Source of the DNA: Tubulanus polymorphus
Lineage: Eukaryota; Nemertea; Palaeonemertea; Tubulaniformes; Tubulanidae
Direction of reading: 5' to 3'
Assembly (NCBI RefSeq): GCF_964204645.1
Contig: NC_134026.1
Location: 1,922,001-1,986,000 of the forward strand
DNA length: 64,000 nucleotides
Below the pieces are notes generated by a model. The model was not told where the DNA came from, did not search any database, and saw only the letters and a list, made by a program, of their open reading frames with translations. Of this stretch, positions 25,092 to 37,494 are shown piece after piece. Made by a program: the position numbers and the translations under genes. Position 1 is the stretch's first letter, and each line of letters begins with the position of its first letter.

Positions 25092-26063
25092 CATGTGTGT
25101 CGCTCATGTAGCTCTATACGGCTGCAAAATCTGGGGTTATGAGAATCTCGATTTACTAGAAAACCTCCACTGCTTATTCTGTAAAATTATAATGAAAGTT
25201 ACGAATTATTCAATTTTTGGGTTAAAACGATATCGTGCAAGCAAACTAAACTAAGTTCAATCCTTTATAAAATATCTCTCAATTTATATGTTAATGATAG
25301 GTTTAAGAGCCCCTGGCTGTTATTTATTAAGAAGATTTTTGATGACTGCGGTCTATCATATATTTGGACGCAGCAATTAATGGTTAACTCTATGACACTC
25401 TCAAAGAAATTAAAATGTGTACTCCGAGACCAGCACGTACAAGAGATAGATTTTAAGTTGAATAATAACTCGCTGTACACTAATTCTAGGCAATATTAGA
25501 AGGATATTAAATTTGAAAACTACATTAATCAGCTTGATGACGATTTAGTGACCAGTTTATTCCAGTTCAGGATTGGGTCTTATCTCCTGCCTGCAAATAG
25601 ATTATCAAACCTTCATTTACCCAGAACCGATAGATTATGCCCCGCCTGCAATGTTTTAGGAGACGAAGTACATTTTATTTTCGATTGTAATTTGATTACC
25701 GAATCCCGTTAAAACCACTTAGATATAAATAAATACCTTTCGGAATTTAGATGTATTTCAAAATCCAACTTTAAATTAGGCTAAATTCATCAAAATAGGT
25801 CTAGATGTATATAAATCCCTCCGGTAGTATATGAATTGTAAATATATGTATTGTAAATATATGTATTGTAAATAGTAAATAGTATATTATGTACATAAGT
25901 GTTACATAAGTGTGAGACCAGTTAATTAAGTTTTGTAGCTTTTATTACCGTTTATGTAATTATTGTAAATACTGTTTTCTCCTCCATATACCATGGAAAT
26001 GGTTGGAGTGTAATAAATATTCGTATTCGTATTCGTATTCGTATTCGTATTCGTATTCGTATT
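25092..26063 (+). pseudogene. LINE 3' part, copy 2 (internally deleted)
   Basis: Nearly identical to the copy at 23,487-24,526, but it lacks about 70 bp in the LGRYPMY region near 25,210, which shifts the frame. It also has a further stop in the QYKKD region near 25,498. On the other hand it keeps a Leu codon where copy 1 has the stop at 23,568. Ends with (TATTCG)n at about 26,016-26,063. Confidence 0.85.
26016..26063. repeat. (TATTCG)n LINE tail, copy 2
   Basis: Eight hexamers, cleaner than in copy 1. Confidence 0.85.
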
Positions 26064-26441
26064 GGACACCTGTACATCCTCTATTCAGCATCAGGCGGGA
26101 CAACTCTGAATCAGTATCAGTAATTACTAGGTTCAAACCCGGGACACACCTGTACATCCTCTATTCAGCATCAGGACAACTTGGACCACTACTGGGTTCG
26201 AACCCGGGACACCCTGTACATCATCTAATCACCATCAGGATCACTCTGAATCAGTATCAGTAATTACTGGGTTCGAACCCGGGACACCCGCACATCCTCC
26301 ATTCAGCATCAGGACCACTCTGAATCGGTGTGAGTAATTCCTAGGTTCGAACCCGGGACACTCCTGTAAATCCTCTATGCAGCATCAGGACAACTCTGCA
26401 TCAGTTATCAGTAATTACTTTTGTTAAAATATCAACATTTC

Positions 26442-26619
26442 ACCGTACGGTGCTACCTCTATGCTCATCGGTAGCGGGATTTTCACACACTAACGTTAGT
26501 CAACTCTGGCAAGCAAGGGTTACGGAGTATAACTGGACAGCACGACGATTGCCAGAGTTGACCTCAGTTAGTGTATAGAAATCCCGCTAACGATGAGCAT
26601 AGCAGCAGCACCGTACGGT
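26442..26619. mobile_element. 178-bp foldback element, copy 3
   Basis: Full length with both ACCGTACGGT ends. Here the right flank goes straight into the B-box repeat and not into a LINE. Confidence 0.85.
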
Positions 26620-27013
26620 CAGCACAACCCTGTACGTCCTCTATTCAGCATCAGGCGGGACAACTCTGAATCAGTATCAGTAATTACTAGGTTCGAACCC
26701 GGGATACCCCTGTACATCCTCTATTCAGCATCAGTGCCACTCTGGATTATTGTCAGTAATTACTGGGTTCGAACCCGGGATACCCCTGTACATCCGCTAT
26801 TCAGCATCAGTACCACTCTGAATCAGTGTCAGTAATTACTGGCATCGAACCCGGGACACCCGCACATCCTCTATTCAACATCAGGACCACTCTGGATCAG
26901 TATCAGTAATTACCGGCTTCGAACCCGGGACACTCCTGTACATCCTCTATTCAGCATCAGGACCACTCTGCATCAGTTATCAGTAATAACTTTTGTCAAG
27001 ATATCAATATTTT

Positions 27014-27191
27014 ACCGTATGGTGCTGCCTCTATGCTCATCGGTAGTGGGATTTTCATACACTAACGTTAGTCAACTCTGGCAAGCAAGGGTTACGGAGT
27101 ATAACTGGACAGCACGACGATTGCCAGAGTTGACTTCAGTTAGTGTATGGAAATCCCGTTAACGATGAGCAAAGCGGCAGCACCGTACGGT
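27014..27191. mobile_element. 178-bp foldback element, copy 4
   Basis: Full length. The left end has one change (ACCGTATGGT), so the terminal palindrome is broken on that side. Confidence 0.85.
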
Positions 27192-27584
27192 CGGGATACC
27201 CCTGTACGTCCTCTATTCAGCATCAGGCGGCCGGACAACTCTGAATCAGTATCAGTAATTTCTAGGCTCGAACCCGGGAAACACCTGTACATCTTCTATT
27301 CGGCATCAGGACAACTTGGACCACTATTGGTTTCGAACCCGGGACACCCCGGTACATCATCTAATCAGCATCAGGATCACTCTGAATCAGTATCTGTAAT
27401 TACTGGGTTCGAACCCGGGACACCCGCCCTGTACATCGTCTATCCAGCATCGGGTCAATCTGAATCAGTATCAGTCATCACTGGATTCGAACCCGGGACA
27501 CCCCTGTCTTTTTGGCATCACAACCACTCAGAATAGGTATCAGTAATTACCAGGTTCGAACCCGGGACATCCTGCTTATTAGTT

Positions 27585-27705
27585 ATTGATTCTAAATTCC
27601 GGTAGATGGCGCATGCGAAACATGATTCATTCTTAAACTTTGCTATCGTCAATTCAATCATTTTGACAGTTCAGCGAAATTCCGATAGATGGCGAACTTA
27701 TTGTC
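27585..27705. repeat. Element related to the 22,570 foldback
   Basis: ATTCCGGTAGATGGCG and, about 90 bp later, AATTCCGATAGATGGCGAA resemble the right end of the 22,570 foldback (AATTCCAATAGATGGCGAT). They are in direct, not inverted, orientation. Confidence 0.45.
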
Positions 27706-28030
27706 ATAGCTCGAAACCGAGATACCCCTGTAATCCTCTAATCAGCATCAGTGCCACTCTGGATTATTGTCAGTAATTACTGGGTTCGAACCCGGGATAC
27801 CCCTGTACATCCGCTATTCAGCATCAGTACCACTCTGAATCAGTGTCAGTAATTACTGGCATCGAACCCGGGACACCCGCACATCCTCGATTCAGCATCA
27901 GGACCACTCTGAATCAGTGTGAGTAATTCCTAGGTTCGAACCCGGGACACTCCTGTAAATCCTCTATGCAGCATCAGGACCACTATGCATCAGTTATCAG
28001 TAATAACTTTTGTTAAGATATCAACATTTT

Positions 28031-28198
28031 ACCGTACGGTGCTGCCTCTATGCTCATCCGTAGCGGGATTTTCATACACTAACGCTGGCAAGTAAGGGTT
28101 ACGGAGTATAACTGGACAGCACGACGATTGCCAGAGTTGACTTCAGTTAGTGTATGGAAATCCCGCTAACGATGAGCAAAGCGGCAGCACCGTACGGT
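28031..28198. mobile_element. Foldback element, copy 5 (168 bp)
   Basis: Both ACCGTACGGT ends are intact. About 10 bp (TTAGTCAACT) are missing in the left arm, so the hairpin has an internal mismatch there. Confidence 0.85.
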
Positions 28199-28559
28199 CG
28201 GGACACCCCAGTACGTCCTCTATTCAGCATCAGGCGGCCGGAAACTCTGAATCAGTATCAGTAATTACTAGGTTCGAACCCAGGGCACCCCTGTACATCC
28301 TCTATTCAGCATCAGGACCACTCTGGATCAGTGTCAGTAATTACCGGGTTCGAACTCGGGACACCCCTGTGCATCCTCTATTCAGCATCAGGCGGGACAA
28401 ATCTCAATCAGTATCAGTGATTACTAGGTTCGAACCCGGGACACACCTGTACATCATCTAATCAGCATCAGGAACACTCTGAATCAGTATCTGTAATTAC
28501 TGGGTTCGAACCCGGCCGAACACCCATCTATTCAGCATCAGGACCAGTCTGAATCAACA

Positions 28560-29118
28560 GTATACGGAATTACACCGTATACTCCGTGATCAGCATGTGC
28601 AAGAGACAGAATTTAGGCTAAATAATAACCCGTTATACATTAATTTTAGACAATATAAGAAGGATATTAAATTTGAAAACTATATAAATCGGCTTAATTA
28701 CGACTTAGTGACCTGTTTATTCAAGTTCAGGATTGGATCTTATCTCTTACCTGTAAATAAATTGTCAAATCTCCATCTACCGAGAACCGATAGATTATGT
28801 TCCAACTGTAACGTTTTAGGCGACGAACTACATTTCATTTTTGACACCGTATTCCGTGAAAAGCTACCTAAATTCAAATACCTTTCGGAATCTTGATGTT
28901 TTAAAAAATCCAACCTTTAAACTTGCTAAATTTATCAAATTAGGTCTAGATGTATATAGATCCCTCCGGTAGTGTGTGTAAATAGAATGTTGTAAATAAC
29001 GTTTGTTATGTTTCAAAGTGCTTTTATTTACTGTTTTTGTAAATAATTGTAAATACTGTTTTCTCCTCCATATACCATGGGAATGGTTGGAGTGTTATAA
29101 ATATTCGAATTCGTATTG
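28560..29118 (+). pseudogene. LINE 3' part, copy 3 (more diverged)
   Basis: The frame 28,597-28,896 matches only the last part of the other copies (QYKKDIKFENYINRL, HLPRTDRLCSNCNVLGDE, LHFIFD), then differs. The zinc-knuckle Cys after HFIFD is replaced by Thr. The same 3' UTR ends in a degenerate TATTCGAATTCG tail. It is diverged from copies 1 and 2, so it is an older or separate insertion. Confidence 0.8.
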
Positions 29119-29215
29119 ATCTATCCCCTTCGGGCACCTCTATTCAGCATCACTGCAGGATCACTGCTGAATCAGTATCAGTAATTTACTGGGTTCGAAC
29201 CCGGGACATCCGCTT

Positions 29216-29921
29216 AGTTAATTCATTTATTTATATATTTTTACACTCACAACCATTACAGGTATTTGGGTGACAACACAAAATGTAGAGATTTTTTTAT
29301 TACTCGGTAAATTTACAAATTCAATAAACTTGTTTAAATGAACAAACAGAAATAACATATCGAAGTAATTTGTTTGGGCTATGCGCAATTAATCGCCACT
29401 TATTTCAGAGTGAAATTTATCGAAGAAGAAATCCGTTGAATGAATAACGCGCTTCGGATGCGCACGAAAGTCGTAACGTTTACAAGGAAGTAGTAACTCG
29501 TAAAATGTAAGTCGTAAAACGTAGCTCGTAAGTTGTATGACTCTTGAGGAATTCCATCGACCCTCGAGTGGTTCGAATCCTGAAAATGATGACCTAATAA
29601 TTACTACGGCTGTCTCTAAACAATATAACCATTTTGTTGAGCGTCCAAGTATTAAGTAAAATATTTTAATAATCAATCAAAACGTAAGTATCTGCAGAAT
29701 CCTAATTTTAGTTCTTCTACCCTTCCTCCTATTTTTGGCCTTTGGTGCATGGTAGTATTTTGTTTACGCAAGCTGTTCTGTTATCAATTACAATTTAAAT
29801 TCGACAATCATTCGGTGTAGCAGTGTGTGTATGCCACATCAATCATTTCTGGGTAGATTGGCTTCTTCCTTCAATTCTGTTTCCATTAATGAATGTCTGT
29901 TGTTATTTGAAATATTTTCAG
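29216..29921. other. Region upstream of SLC35A3 coding start
   Basis: Non-coding. It should hold the SLC35A3 promoter, 5' UTR exon(s) and first intron: the start codon directly follows a 3' splice site, so at least one untranslated exon lies upstream. I cannot place that exon. Confidence 0.5.
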
Positions 29922-31730
29922 ATGTATTCAACGCAACAATTCAAGAAATACACAAGCTTGGTAGTTTTGATATTTCAAACTACAAGTTTAGTGTTAACTA
30001 TGAGATATTCCAGAACAGTTCAGGGCGATGGTCCCAGATATGTGTCATCAACTGCCGTCACAGTTGCAGAATTCATGAAACTTTTAGCTTGTTTTGTTGT
30101 TATTTTCTATGAACAAGGTAATCATTTCATTTAAAGAGTCATTGAGATTCATGTTTTCTATACAGATTTCTTCTTTTTGCATAGTGAAAATATATTCAAA
30201 TGAATTTACTATGATATGCCTAAGAATACATGAAGAACAGAATTTATAGAACTTGAAGAAAGATATTTGCTTCAATATATCTTTCACTTATTATCATTTC
30301 AGGAATGTCATTAGTTGGACTGTTTTTAACGATAAAAAATGAAATTATTGATAAACCGATGGACACACTGAAACTGTTTATACCCTCGGCGCTTTATACC
30401 ATCCAGAACAATCTATTATTCCTTGCACTTTCAAATCTGAATGCAGCTACCTATCAGGTAAATAAGAAGCTAATCATGCAGATTTCTGAGAGCCCTATGA
30501 TTGATAATAATTTGATGAATCTGATTTTAGGTTACATATCAATTGAAAATACTCACCACAGCACTATTCTCAGTACTGATTTTAAGTAAGAGATTAGATA
30601 GCACAAAGTGGATATCACTGCTTATACTATTTTTCGGTGTTGCATTTGTCCAGGTAAGCATCGATTTATTATTTCCTCTAACGCTTGTGGATACAGTTAA
30701 CCCTCGATTATCCACCCTCCGATTATCTTCTGCCGCTCGTAGTTTTCCATCAAAATATTGAATCCCTAATAACTGCAATAAATAAGTTCATCATCAATCA
30801 AGACTATGTTTACTTATCTGCCATTGCTAACAGTGGCTGATAATCGAGATTTCACTGTACATATGTTCAGTCTTTGATTGAAGTGCATTTCATGTTTAAT
30901 ACCTGCATTCGTTGCCATCAGATGCCATCAGGAGAATCAACTTCAACAGAAGAACATACAGCATCACAACAGTTCGTTGGACTAGTAGCAGTTCTGTGTG
31001 CCTGTTTCAGCAGTGGATTTGCTGGTGTTTACTTTGAGAAAATTCTCAAAGGCAGCAAGGCGAGTTTATGGATCAGAAACGTTCAACTTGGTAAGCCTTT
31101 TTTTAATTTACACTTTAAGTACATCGTACAAGCATTTTAAACCCATATGAACAAAACTTTTAACAGTCTGCACATTTATTGAAAAGAGGTAAAAAATATG
31201 CACTTTATTTTGTTTGAGGTTTATTTGGTGCTATTACTGGCCTTATTGGTGTTTTCATCAATGACAGTACAGCTGTTTTACAAAATGGCTTCTTCCAAGG
31301 TTATAATGAAGTAACGTGGATTGTGATCACATTACAGGTAATTCCTCAGTTATCAAAACCAGATCCTTACTGTAACGAACATTTTTGAGCGTGATTTTTC
31401 TTGTATGTTTCAGGCATTCGGTGGTTTAGTGATCGCCGTTGTGATTAAATATGCAGATAACATTTTGAAGGGATTTGCCACCTCGTTATCAATTATATTG
31501 TCTACGATTATATCATACTTTCTGCTCCACGACTTCAACCCATCATGGTAAATTCATATATGAGTTGATGATTGAAATTCACAGTCCAAATATACCCTTC
31601 TAAGTTATAATTTTCTATTTCTAGGTTCTTTTTTCTTGGTGCTGCTATGGTCATTGGTGCTACATTTCTGTATGGAATGGAAAGAAAGAAACCAGACGCT
31701 CATTCTTCATTTTATTCATCGAAAGTATGA
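29922..31730 (+). CDS. SLC35A3: UDP-N-acetylglucosamine transporter (SLC35A3 family)
   Basis: Golgi nucleotide-sugar transporter of the SLC35A family. It exchanges cytosolic UDP-GlcNAc for luminal UMP to feed N-glycan branching. Coding exons: 29,922-30,117, 30,303-30,457, 30,531-30,653, 30,922-31,090, 31,219-31,337, 31,414-31,547 and 31,625-31,730. Together they give 333 aa in one frame (human about 325). Family signatures are clear: [15 protein letters not shown] near the start, [37 protein letters not shown], and [19 protein letters not shown] in the penultimate exon. Hydrophobic segments are spread along the whole protein, as in the ten-helix family fold. The ATG follows TTTTCAG directly, so the start is the first codon of its exon. 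SLC35A2 and A1 are related, but the sequence fits A3 best. An AATAAA at 31,939-31,944 is a possible polyadenylation signal. Confidence 0.95.
30692..30861. mobile_element. pogo/Tigger-like MITE in SLC35A3 intron
   Basis: Left end TACAGTTAACCCTCGATTATC and right end GATAATCGAGATTTCACTGTA form imperfect terminal inverted repeats flanked by TA. This is the usual form of short non-autonomous pogo-type elements. It has no coding sequence and lies between exons ending 30,653 and starting 30,922. Confidence 0.65.
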
Positions 31731-33900
31731 ATGTTATAAAAACAGAGACAGTATTTATCAATGCACACGCAGTTGTACTTAGAGAATCTATTTTTGTTTT
31801 TGACTTGTTTTGTTTGAAAAAAATTTCTTTCATTTGATCATGATAAATATATCAACTTTTCATAGGGTAAAATATTACATAACAAGTGCTTCTAGTCATG
31901 TTGATGGTATTTTTAAGGGCTGTTGTTCAAACATATCTAATAAATTCTATTTTTTTAGGCAACATAGCGATGCATATGAATTATCACCATTGAAGACTTC
32001 TCTGGGTTTAGTATATAATATTAAAATTGCATGTATAACGCAACCCTTTATCTGAGAGTCAAAAAGAATTGCACTTGTCAGATATTTTGATAGCTTTTTG
32101 CGTAGAAATATTGCTCAAAAGAAGTATTTATCATGAAAGGTCTACAAGATTTAGAATCTGTTTAAACAGTGATAATCTCAACTTAGGTTAAAAGAATCTA
32201 TTCTATATATTCTAACAGCCATATCCTATGTTGCTATACATGCTTTCGCAAATCTATGTATTGAATGCCGCTTGCTGATCAGCCATTTTGAAATTTATTA
32301 ACCGGTTTTAGTTTTTAACATTATTTTGCTTCGAAACTCATTTATTTTTCTGGCTCAGTGAAATGGTTTTTGCTCGTTAAGTCTCTGTGATTAAAAAACA
32401 TACAACGAATGTATTCAACAAAGATCATTTTACCTTTCTTTACATTTTTATCATTTTTTAGAAACTACGTGTAGTTACATCTCTCTAGTTGTATTAGTAT
32501 CAAACATGAAAACCCTGATGGTGGTTTAGGTTATGTTCAGCTAAAGGAGATTTTTAATCAAATTCTATGTAAAAATACTAGGAATCTTTTTTGATAGGTT
32601 TGTGGATCTACTTTTTTGTTGATAATAAAAATACAATAGACATTGTACAGGTAGTAACAACTTGTTTAATATTTGTACGTCATTTTAACAAACACTTGGA
32701 TTGTTTCAGCAGACATCAGCAATTCAGATATTTGACCCAGCCACTATCTAATTTCAAGACAGATAATTCCAGGAAGAGAAAAGAATGTGTACGCACGGCT
32801 GGTTTGAGTTATCGAGCGGGATTAAGATTTAAGACATTGAAAATAAACTAATTTGAACTCAAAAGAGTTAACCCTAACTCTCAACTGTGGAACTGGATCC
32901 AGAGGAATAAGATAAAAGGACAAAGAGCGATCATAATAGAAAATATAATACTAATAAATGTGGGTTTATCTTCGCGAACTTTATTGAATTCAATGTTCAA
33001 CTGCGAAATACCTATTATCAATAACAGCAGTTTTATCAAGAACAAACTATACGGTACTTTATAATGAAGGGTCAGTGTCAACTGGTTATACATCATATCT
33101 ACTAATATCAACTACTGGCATATAAATACTGCATGCATACTTTTTTACTACCGCGACACCTCAACAAAGGGTGTTAGTTTCGGTTATTGTCTGAAAATGG
33201 CGAGAGAAAATCTGCTCTTAACTGGAAAAAGAAGCACAATCTGTCGCGTAATGTAATCTTAATAACACCATATATAAATTGTATGATAGTACTATATGTA
33301 TATAAACTTCTAGAAAAATTGTAGTATTTACATTTAGACTTGGTTTCTTTATACATGTATTGCAAATTTATACCAGGGTATAGGATACCATTATCTAATT
33401 GATGTTAGGGAGCTTATATATACTCACTTAGTTTGTTTATATACAAGAACATGGTGAAACATGGCACATTGTGAATAATTGTTAATACACGCCCATAGTA
33501 GACCAAGAGACAATCAAGAACAACCTATGACCGAAACACTCAACCTAGTCTATGTACAAGATTTTGTTCAGGGGTCAAACTTCTAGAGAACTAATGTATA
33601 TACATTCCGACATGGACAAAACACACCTAAACCTGAGTCATAAGTACAAGTGTATCGATATTCAACAAGTTATCAGTTCCTGTACAGTATACCAGAGCAC
33701 ATGTTTTAATTAAAAGGCAAAACGAAAAAGACGCAACGGCAAGAAATCAATAGAACTTTTCAGTATTACTCAAAGTAAATAAAATCAATAGAACTGATCA
33801 ATATAATCAAAAGATTGACAATCACAGATGGTGCAAATGTTAATATTCAACGACTGTATCAATTGTTTAAGAATAAATCGTTTTTCTTGTCACAGTCACA
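31731..33900. other. 3' intergenic region between convergent genes
   Basis: AT-rich, no gene supported. It holds the 3' UTRs of SLC35A3 (+) and the threonine lyase (-). Possible + strand polyadenylation signals lie at 31,939 and 32,842. The small open frames here show no family resemblance. Confidence 0.5.
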
Positions 33901-36900
33901 TCAAGCTTGTGCCCACTGAATGTGAGTATAGTGAGCGCGTAGGGCTCGCTCCAATTCTTCTGCGTGTTCTTTATCCCGAGTTTCAACAACACATTTTACC
34001 TAGAAATAAATAAGCAGGAAAATGTTATAATTCAGTAAAACACGCGGTATTCATTTGTAGCAGAGAACAGTACAATAACAGTAGAATACCTGGACAGAAA
34101 AGATATCAGCTTTCAACCACGCTCTCTCATGATAGATATCTTTAATGCTAGAAATGAAAATAAAGTTGAATATCAAATGACACATTTCAATAATCATAAT
34201 GTTCTATAACCATTTAACTTGAAGAATTGATGCTTTTACTTCAGTTATAGACATACGACGAATGACTTCTCGATGAAACATACCTGACACCCATACTGGC
34301 AATCAGTTTCGTAAGCTCTGCAATACCACCAGGACGATCAGAAACAGTAATAAGAAACCGACATAAACGTCCATCAGCTGCTAAACCTCTCTCTAAACAA
34401 CGACCTAATACAGTAGTGTCTATATTACCCCCGCATAATGGTACGACCACCCTACAATATAGCATACAGCTGCTTAATACAATATCTAACTACAAACGAG
34501 ATACCTAAAATACCACAATATTAGAAAAACTTACTTCTTGCCCTTTAACTCAGGTAGCTGTCCAGCTAAAATAGCTGCTAATGCAGTAGCACCAGCCCCT
34601 TCACAGACACATTTCTCTAATTCCACTAGCCGTAATATAGCCAGAGCTATAAATTCCTCGCTACAAACATAAACATACCGTTCAACATAATACATCCTGT
34701 TTAATGACTATCTGATATTGCAGCCATGACTTACTTGACGACAACCATTTTATCAATTATATTTTTGGAAGTTTCAAATGCATTTACACCCACGAGAGGG
34801 ACAGCCAAACCTAAAATTTGAGAAGAACTTGCTAGTTTACACATCCTGACCTGACAGTTATGAGCTAATACATGTACTATCACAATTTGTCATTACCATC
34901 AGCCAGTGTAGAGGATGCTTTTGTGTAAGTTGGTTTGCCAGCTTTGAGAGAAGTCGTAAAACTAGGGCATCGTTCAGATTCAACTCCCTTGAATGAAAAT
35001 ACACAAATCAAGACATACTTCAGGCAAAAATTGTGTATTAGAGCAATTTTTGAATAGCAAAATATCTTACAATAATTTGTACGTCAGGATATAAACTCTT
35101 TATAGCCAGCGCGGTGCCGGCAATCAGACCACCACCTCCAACGGGGATTACAACAGCGTCGATATCAGAAACCTGTTCAACAATCTCTAAACCCATCGTT
35201 CCCTGACCAGCAAGAATGTGAGGATGATCATACCTAGAGAACAACAGAACCAGAAACATTGTTTTATTCAATATCAGCTCGATTCAATTGAGAGAAACAA
35301 ACACATAAATCATCGAAGTGAATACAGAACTTTCATTTCATATAAACACTAACATCATTAGTGAGGTCAAAAGAGCATTAATAGAGCCATTTTACAGGGA
35401 TTTTAAGCATTTTCAATCAGATAAGTCTTACCCATTTATGTACATGTAACCTTGCTCTGAAGCCATCTTCAAGGCTATAGTTCGAGACTAGAAGAAAATT
35501 AACAATGAAAGAACATTTAGATCTTTTGTTGCCATCGCGAGATCTGCTTATGACGAAATTCTTATGAAGAGTGAAAGTTTTGAACAGGATATTTCTATGA
35601 ACTGATGTTTGTATGCAGCAATCAGAGGGATCTATATGAATCGAAAGGTGTAGCATAAATATCGGTATTTGTGAAAACGAACCTCTCCTATATCTTGTCC
35701 TTTAACGATGACGTTAGCTCCGTGTTGACGACACAGTTGTACTTTCATTAGTGGTGCAATAATAGGCATCACCACCGTAATGGGTATATTCAGATCATGT
35801 CCATGATAAGCTAGAGCTAAAGCATGATTACCAGCGCTAGCTGCTATAACCCCGACCTTTTTCTGCTCCTAATATGAAATTGAAAGTTTTGATCATTGAA
35901 ATCAAAACTTTGTCTTAAACAAAAGAAAATGGTAAGAGGCATTTTAAAGAATTGCGTCTTAGTTTTCAAATTTGTTTTATTGGAAAGACATAGATAAGAC
36001 AGCAGGTATGTTTTTAGAAAACTGCGATGGCAAAAGTTTATTCTACTCATGCTGATCTTAATTCAGTAGCCCAACCAAGGGCCTAGAGTATAATAAAAAA
36101 AACCAGACACAACAAGGCAATATAGGCCTAGGCTCAATCCTTCTTTTATTGTAAACACACTTGTTTTGTTTTTGTCAGGCTACATGTATCCTTACTATTC
36201 ATCGAATCTTTTGAACACAAAAATTGTCTCAATGCACAACACGTACAGCTGGCAATAGACCAATAACTGATTGTTAGACTAATATCAGGTCATCAATAGG
36301 CACCCAGGGTTTTATCTATAGCATACTGAAAGGTACCTTTTGAAATGTTGGAGACATCGAATAGGGCCTACAGACGACTACAGGTCATTTAAAGTCAACT
36401 CGATAATAGACATATAGCTTATAGCCTAACACTAATTCAGGAATGTCTATGATATTTTCCCAACAAGTTTTATGATACCAATAAAACGCATGTGATTATC
36501 GTAGATATTTCATTAAACATAGACTTATTCATCTTAGAGATAAGAAAATTCATTGATTTAACTTACACTTGAAAGCATCATTAAAGTATACCTCGCCCCT
36601 CTTTCTTTAAAGCTAAAATTTAGAATTAGTCATGCCGTGTGAAATGAAAGAGTCGATATTTCAAAATAACGAAATAAAGCCCACGTTGATATAATAGATG
36701 TCTTACCTGCCGGTGTGTTGTAAAAATTCCTTTTTGAAATAAATTTGCATGCCCGTAAAATCAGACATGTGAGATTTCTGAAAGATAAAAGGACGCAGCT
36801 CATGAATGAACACATCGAAAATTAGAAATTCAGGATAACCGATTTGAAAATATATTCACGCCTACCGAACAATCAGTCCGCGCGATTCCATTTTTAATCT

Positions 36901-37039
36901 TAAAAGCAGCGGCGCTTATATCTTGAAATTTGATCGCAACCGGATTTTCAGGATCGCAGAATTCATCTTTGATCACATCTTCGTCGAGATCAACGCTTTC
37001 AAGTCTCGAGGCGACTCCATTGACGTCATCGGCCGGCAT
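33901..37039 (-). CDS. L-threonine ammonia-lyase (serine/threonine dehydratase) with C-terminal ACT domain
   Basis: PLP enzyme that deaminates L-threonine to 2-oxobutanoate (and serine to pyruvate). Twelve exons, high to low: 36,866-37,039, 36,707-36,777, 36,567-36,612, 35,683-35,868, 35,432-35,487, 35,071-35,233, 34,897-34,987, 34,735-34,810, 34,535-34,660, 34,284-34,451, 34,090-34,147, 33,901-33,999. They join in one frame of 437 aa. The fold-type II motifs are present: [10 protein letters not shown] with the PLP lysine at about residue 84, SAGNHA at about 108-113, and the phosphate-binding loop VGGGGLIAG at about 209-217. Residues from about 355 form a regulatory ACT domain ([20 protein letters not shown]). 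The serine codon before the PLP lysine is split by an intron. The first ATG is at 37,039; the frame stays open upstream to a possible 3' splice site, so a further 5' exon is possible. Serine racemase is an alternative family, but it lacks the ACT domain. Confidence 0.92.
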
Positions 37040-37417
37040 CCTGATTCCTATAGGGCCCACACTATCTAATAAAACAAAAATTCAAAAAGACTAAATTTTA
37101 AAACGGAGTTTACATGGTTTGTAATGTGAATAAACCAGTTGAAAAAATGGTGCAGTAGTCAAAACATTATTAGGAATCTGAGGCCAGCTGCACAAATTCA
37201 TAGTTTAGATTTAAGACATGTCTTAGACCATATACCGGTAGCCTATTAGTTTTATAGCTCAGGTATTAGTTTTATAGCTCAGCTATAGGCCTAGGCCTAT
37301 GTTAGTAACAACTTAAGCCTACAACTAATGACTTAAGTCACTCTTGAAAATGAAGAAAATAATTAGGCCTAACTAAGAATCACTTTAAGAATTAATCGTT
37401 TTTGCCTGCTGGCCCTG

Positions 37418-37494
37418 GGCCCAGTTTCACAAAAAGGATAAGGCCTAAATCGATTTAAGATAAACTGAATTAATAGAGAAATTAAAACTGGGCC
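37418..37494. repeat. 77-bp short inverted-repeat element
   Basis: GGCCCAGTTT at the left and AAACTGGGCC at the right are exact inverse complements around an AT-rich centre. It looks like a tiny MITE or a decayed end pair. Confidence 0.5.

Larger units (their letters stand above)
22500..29215. repeat. ~75-bp tandem repeat with a tRNA-type B-box core (interrupted arrays)
   Basis: About thirty units, most 74-76 bp long, share the core GGGTTCGAACCCGGGACACC, then ATCCTCTATTCAGCATCAGG, ACCACTCTGAATCAG and TCAGTAATTACT. GGTTCGAACCC matches the RNA polymerase III B box (the T-arm of tRNA). Arrays occupy about 22,860-23,300, 24,523-24,900, 26,067-26,440, 26,620-27,010, 27,192-28,030, 28,199-28,560 and 29,130-29,215. 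Between them lie foldbacks and LINE copies. No full tRNA fold was found: the T-stem is imperfect and there is no good A box. Confidence 0.9.

Noticed and set aside
29500-29590. tRNA gene suggested by TAGCTCGTAAG and GGTTCGAATCC
   Set aside because: The acceptor and T-stem bases do not pair, so it is at most a decayed relic.
32591-33365. Small open frames between SLC35A3 and the threonine lyase
   Set aside because: No family resemblance, no splice structure, and location in convergent 3' UTRs.
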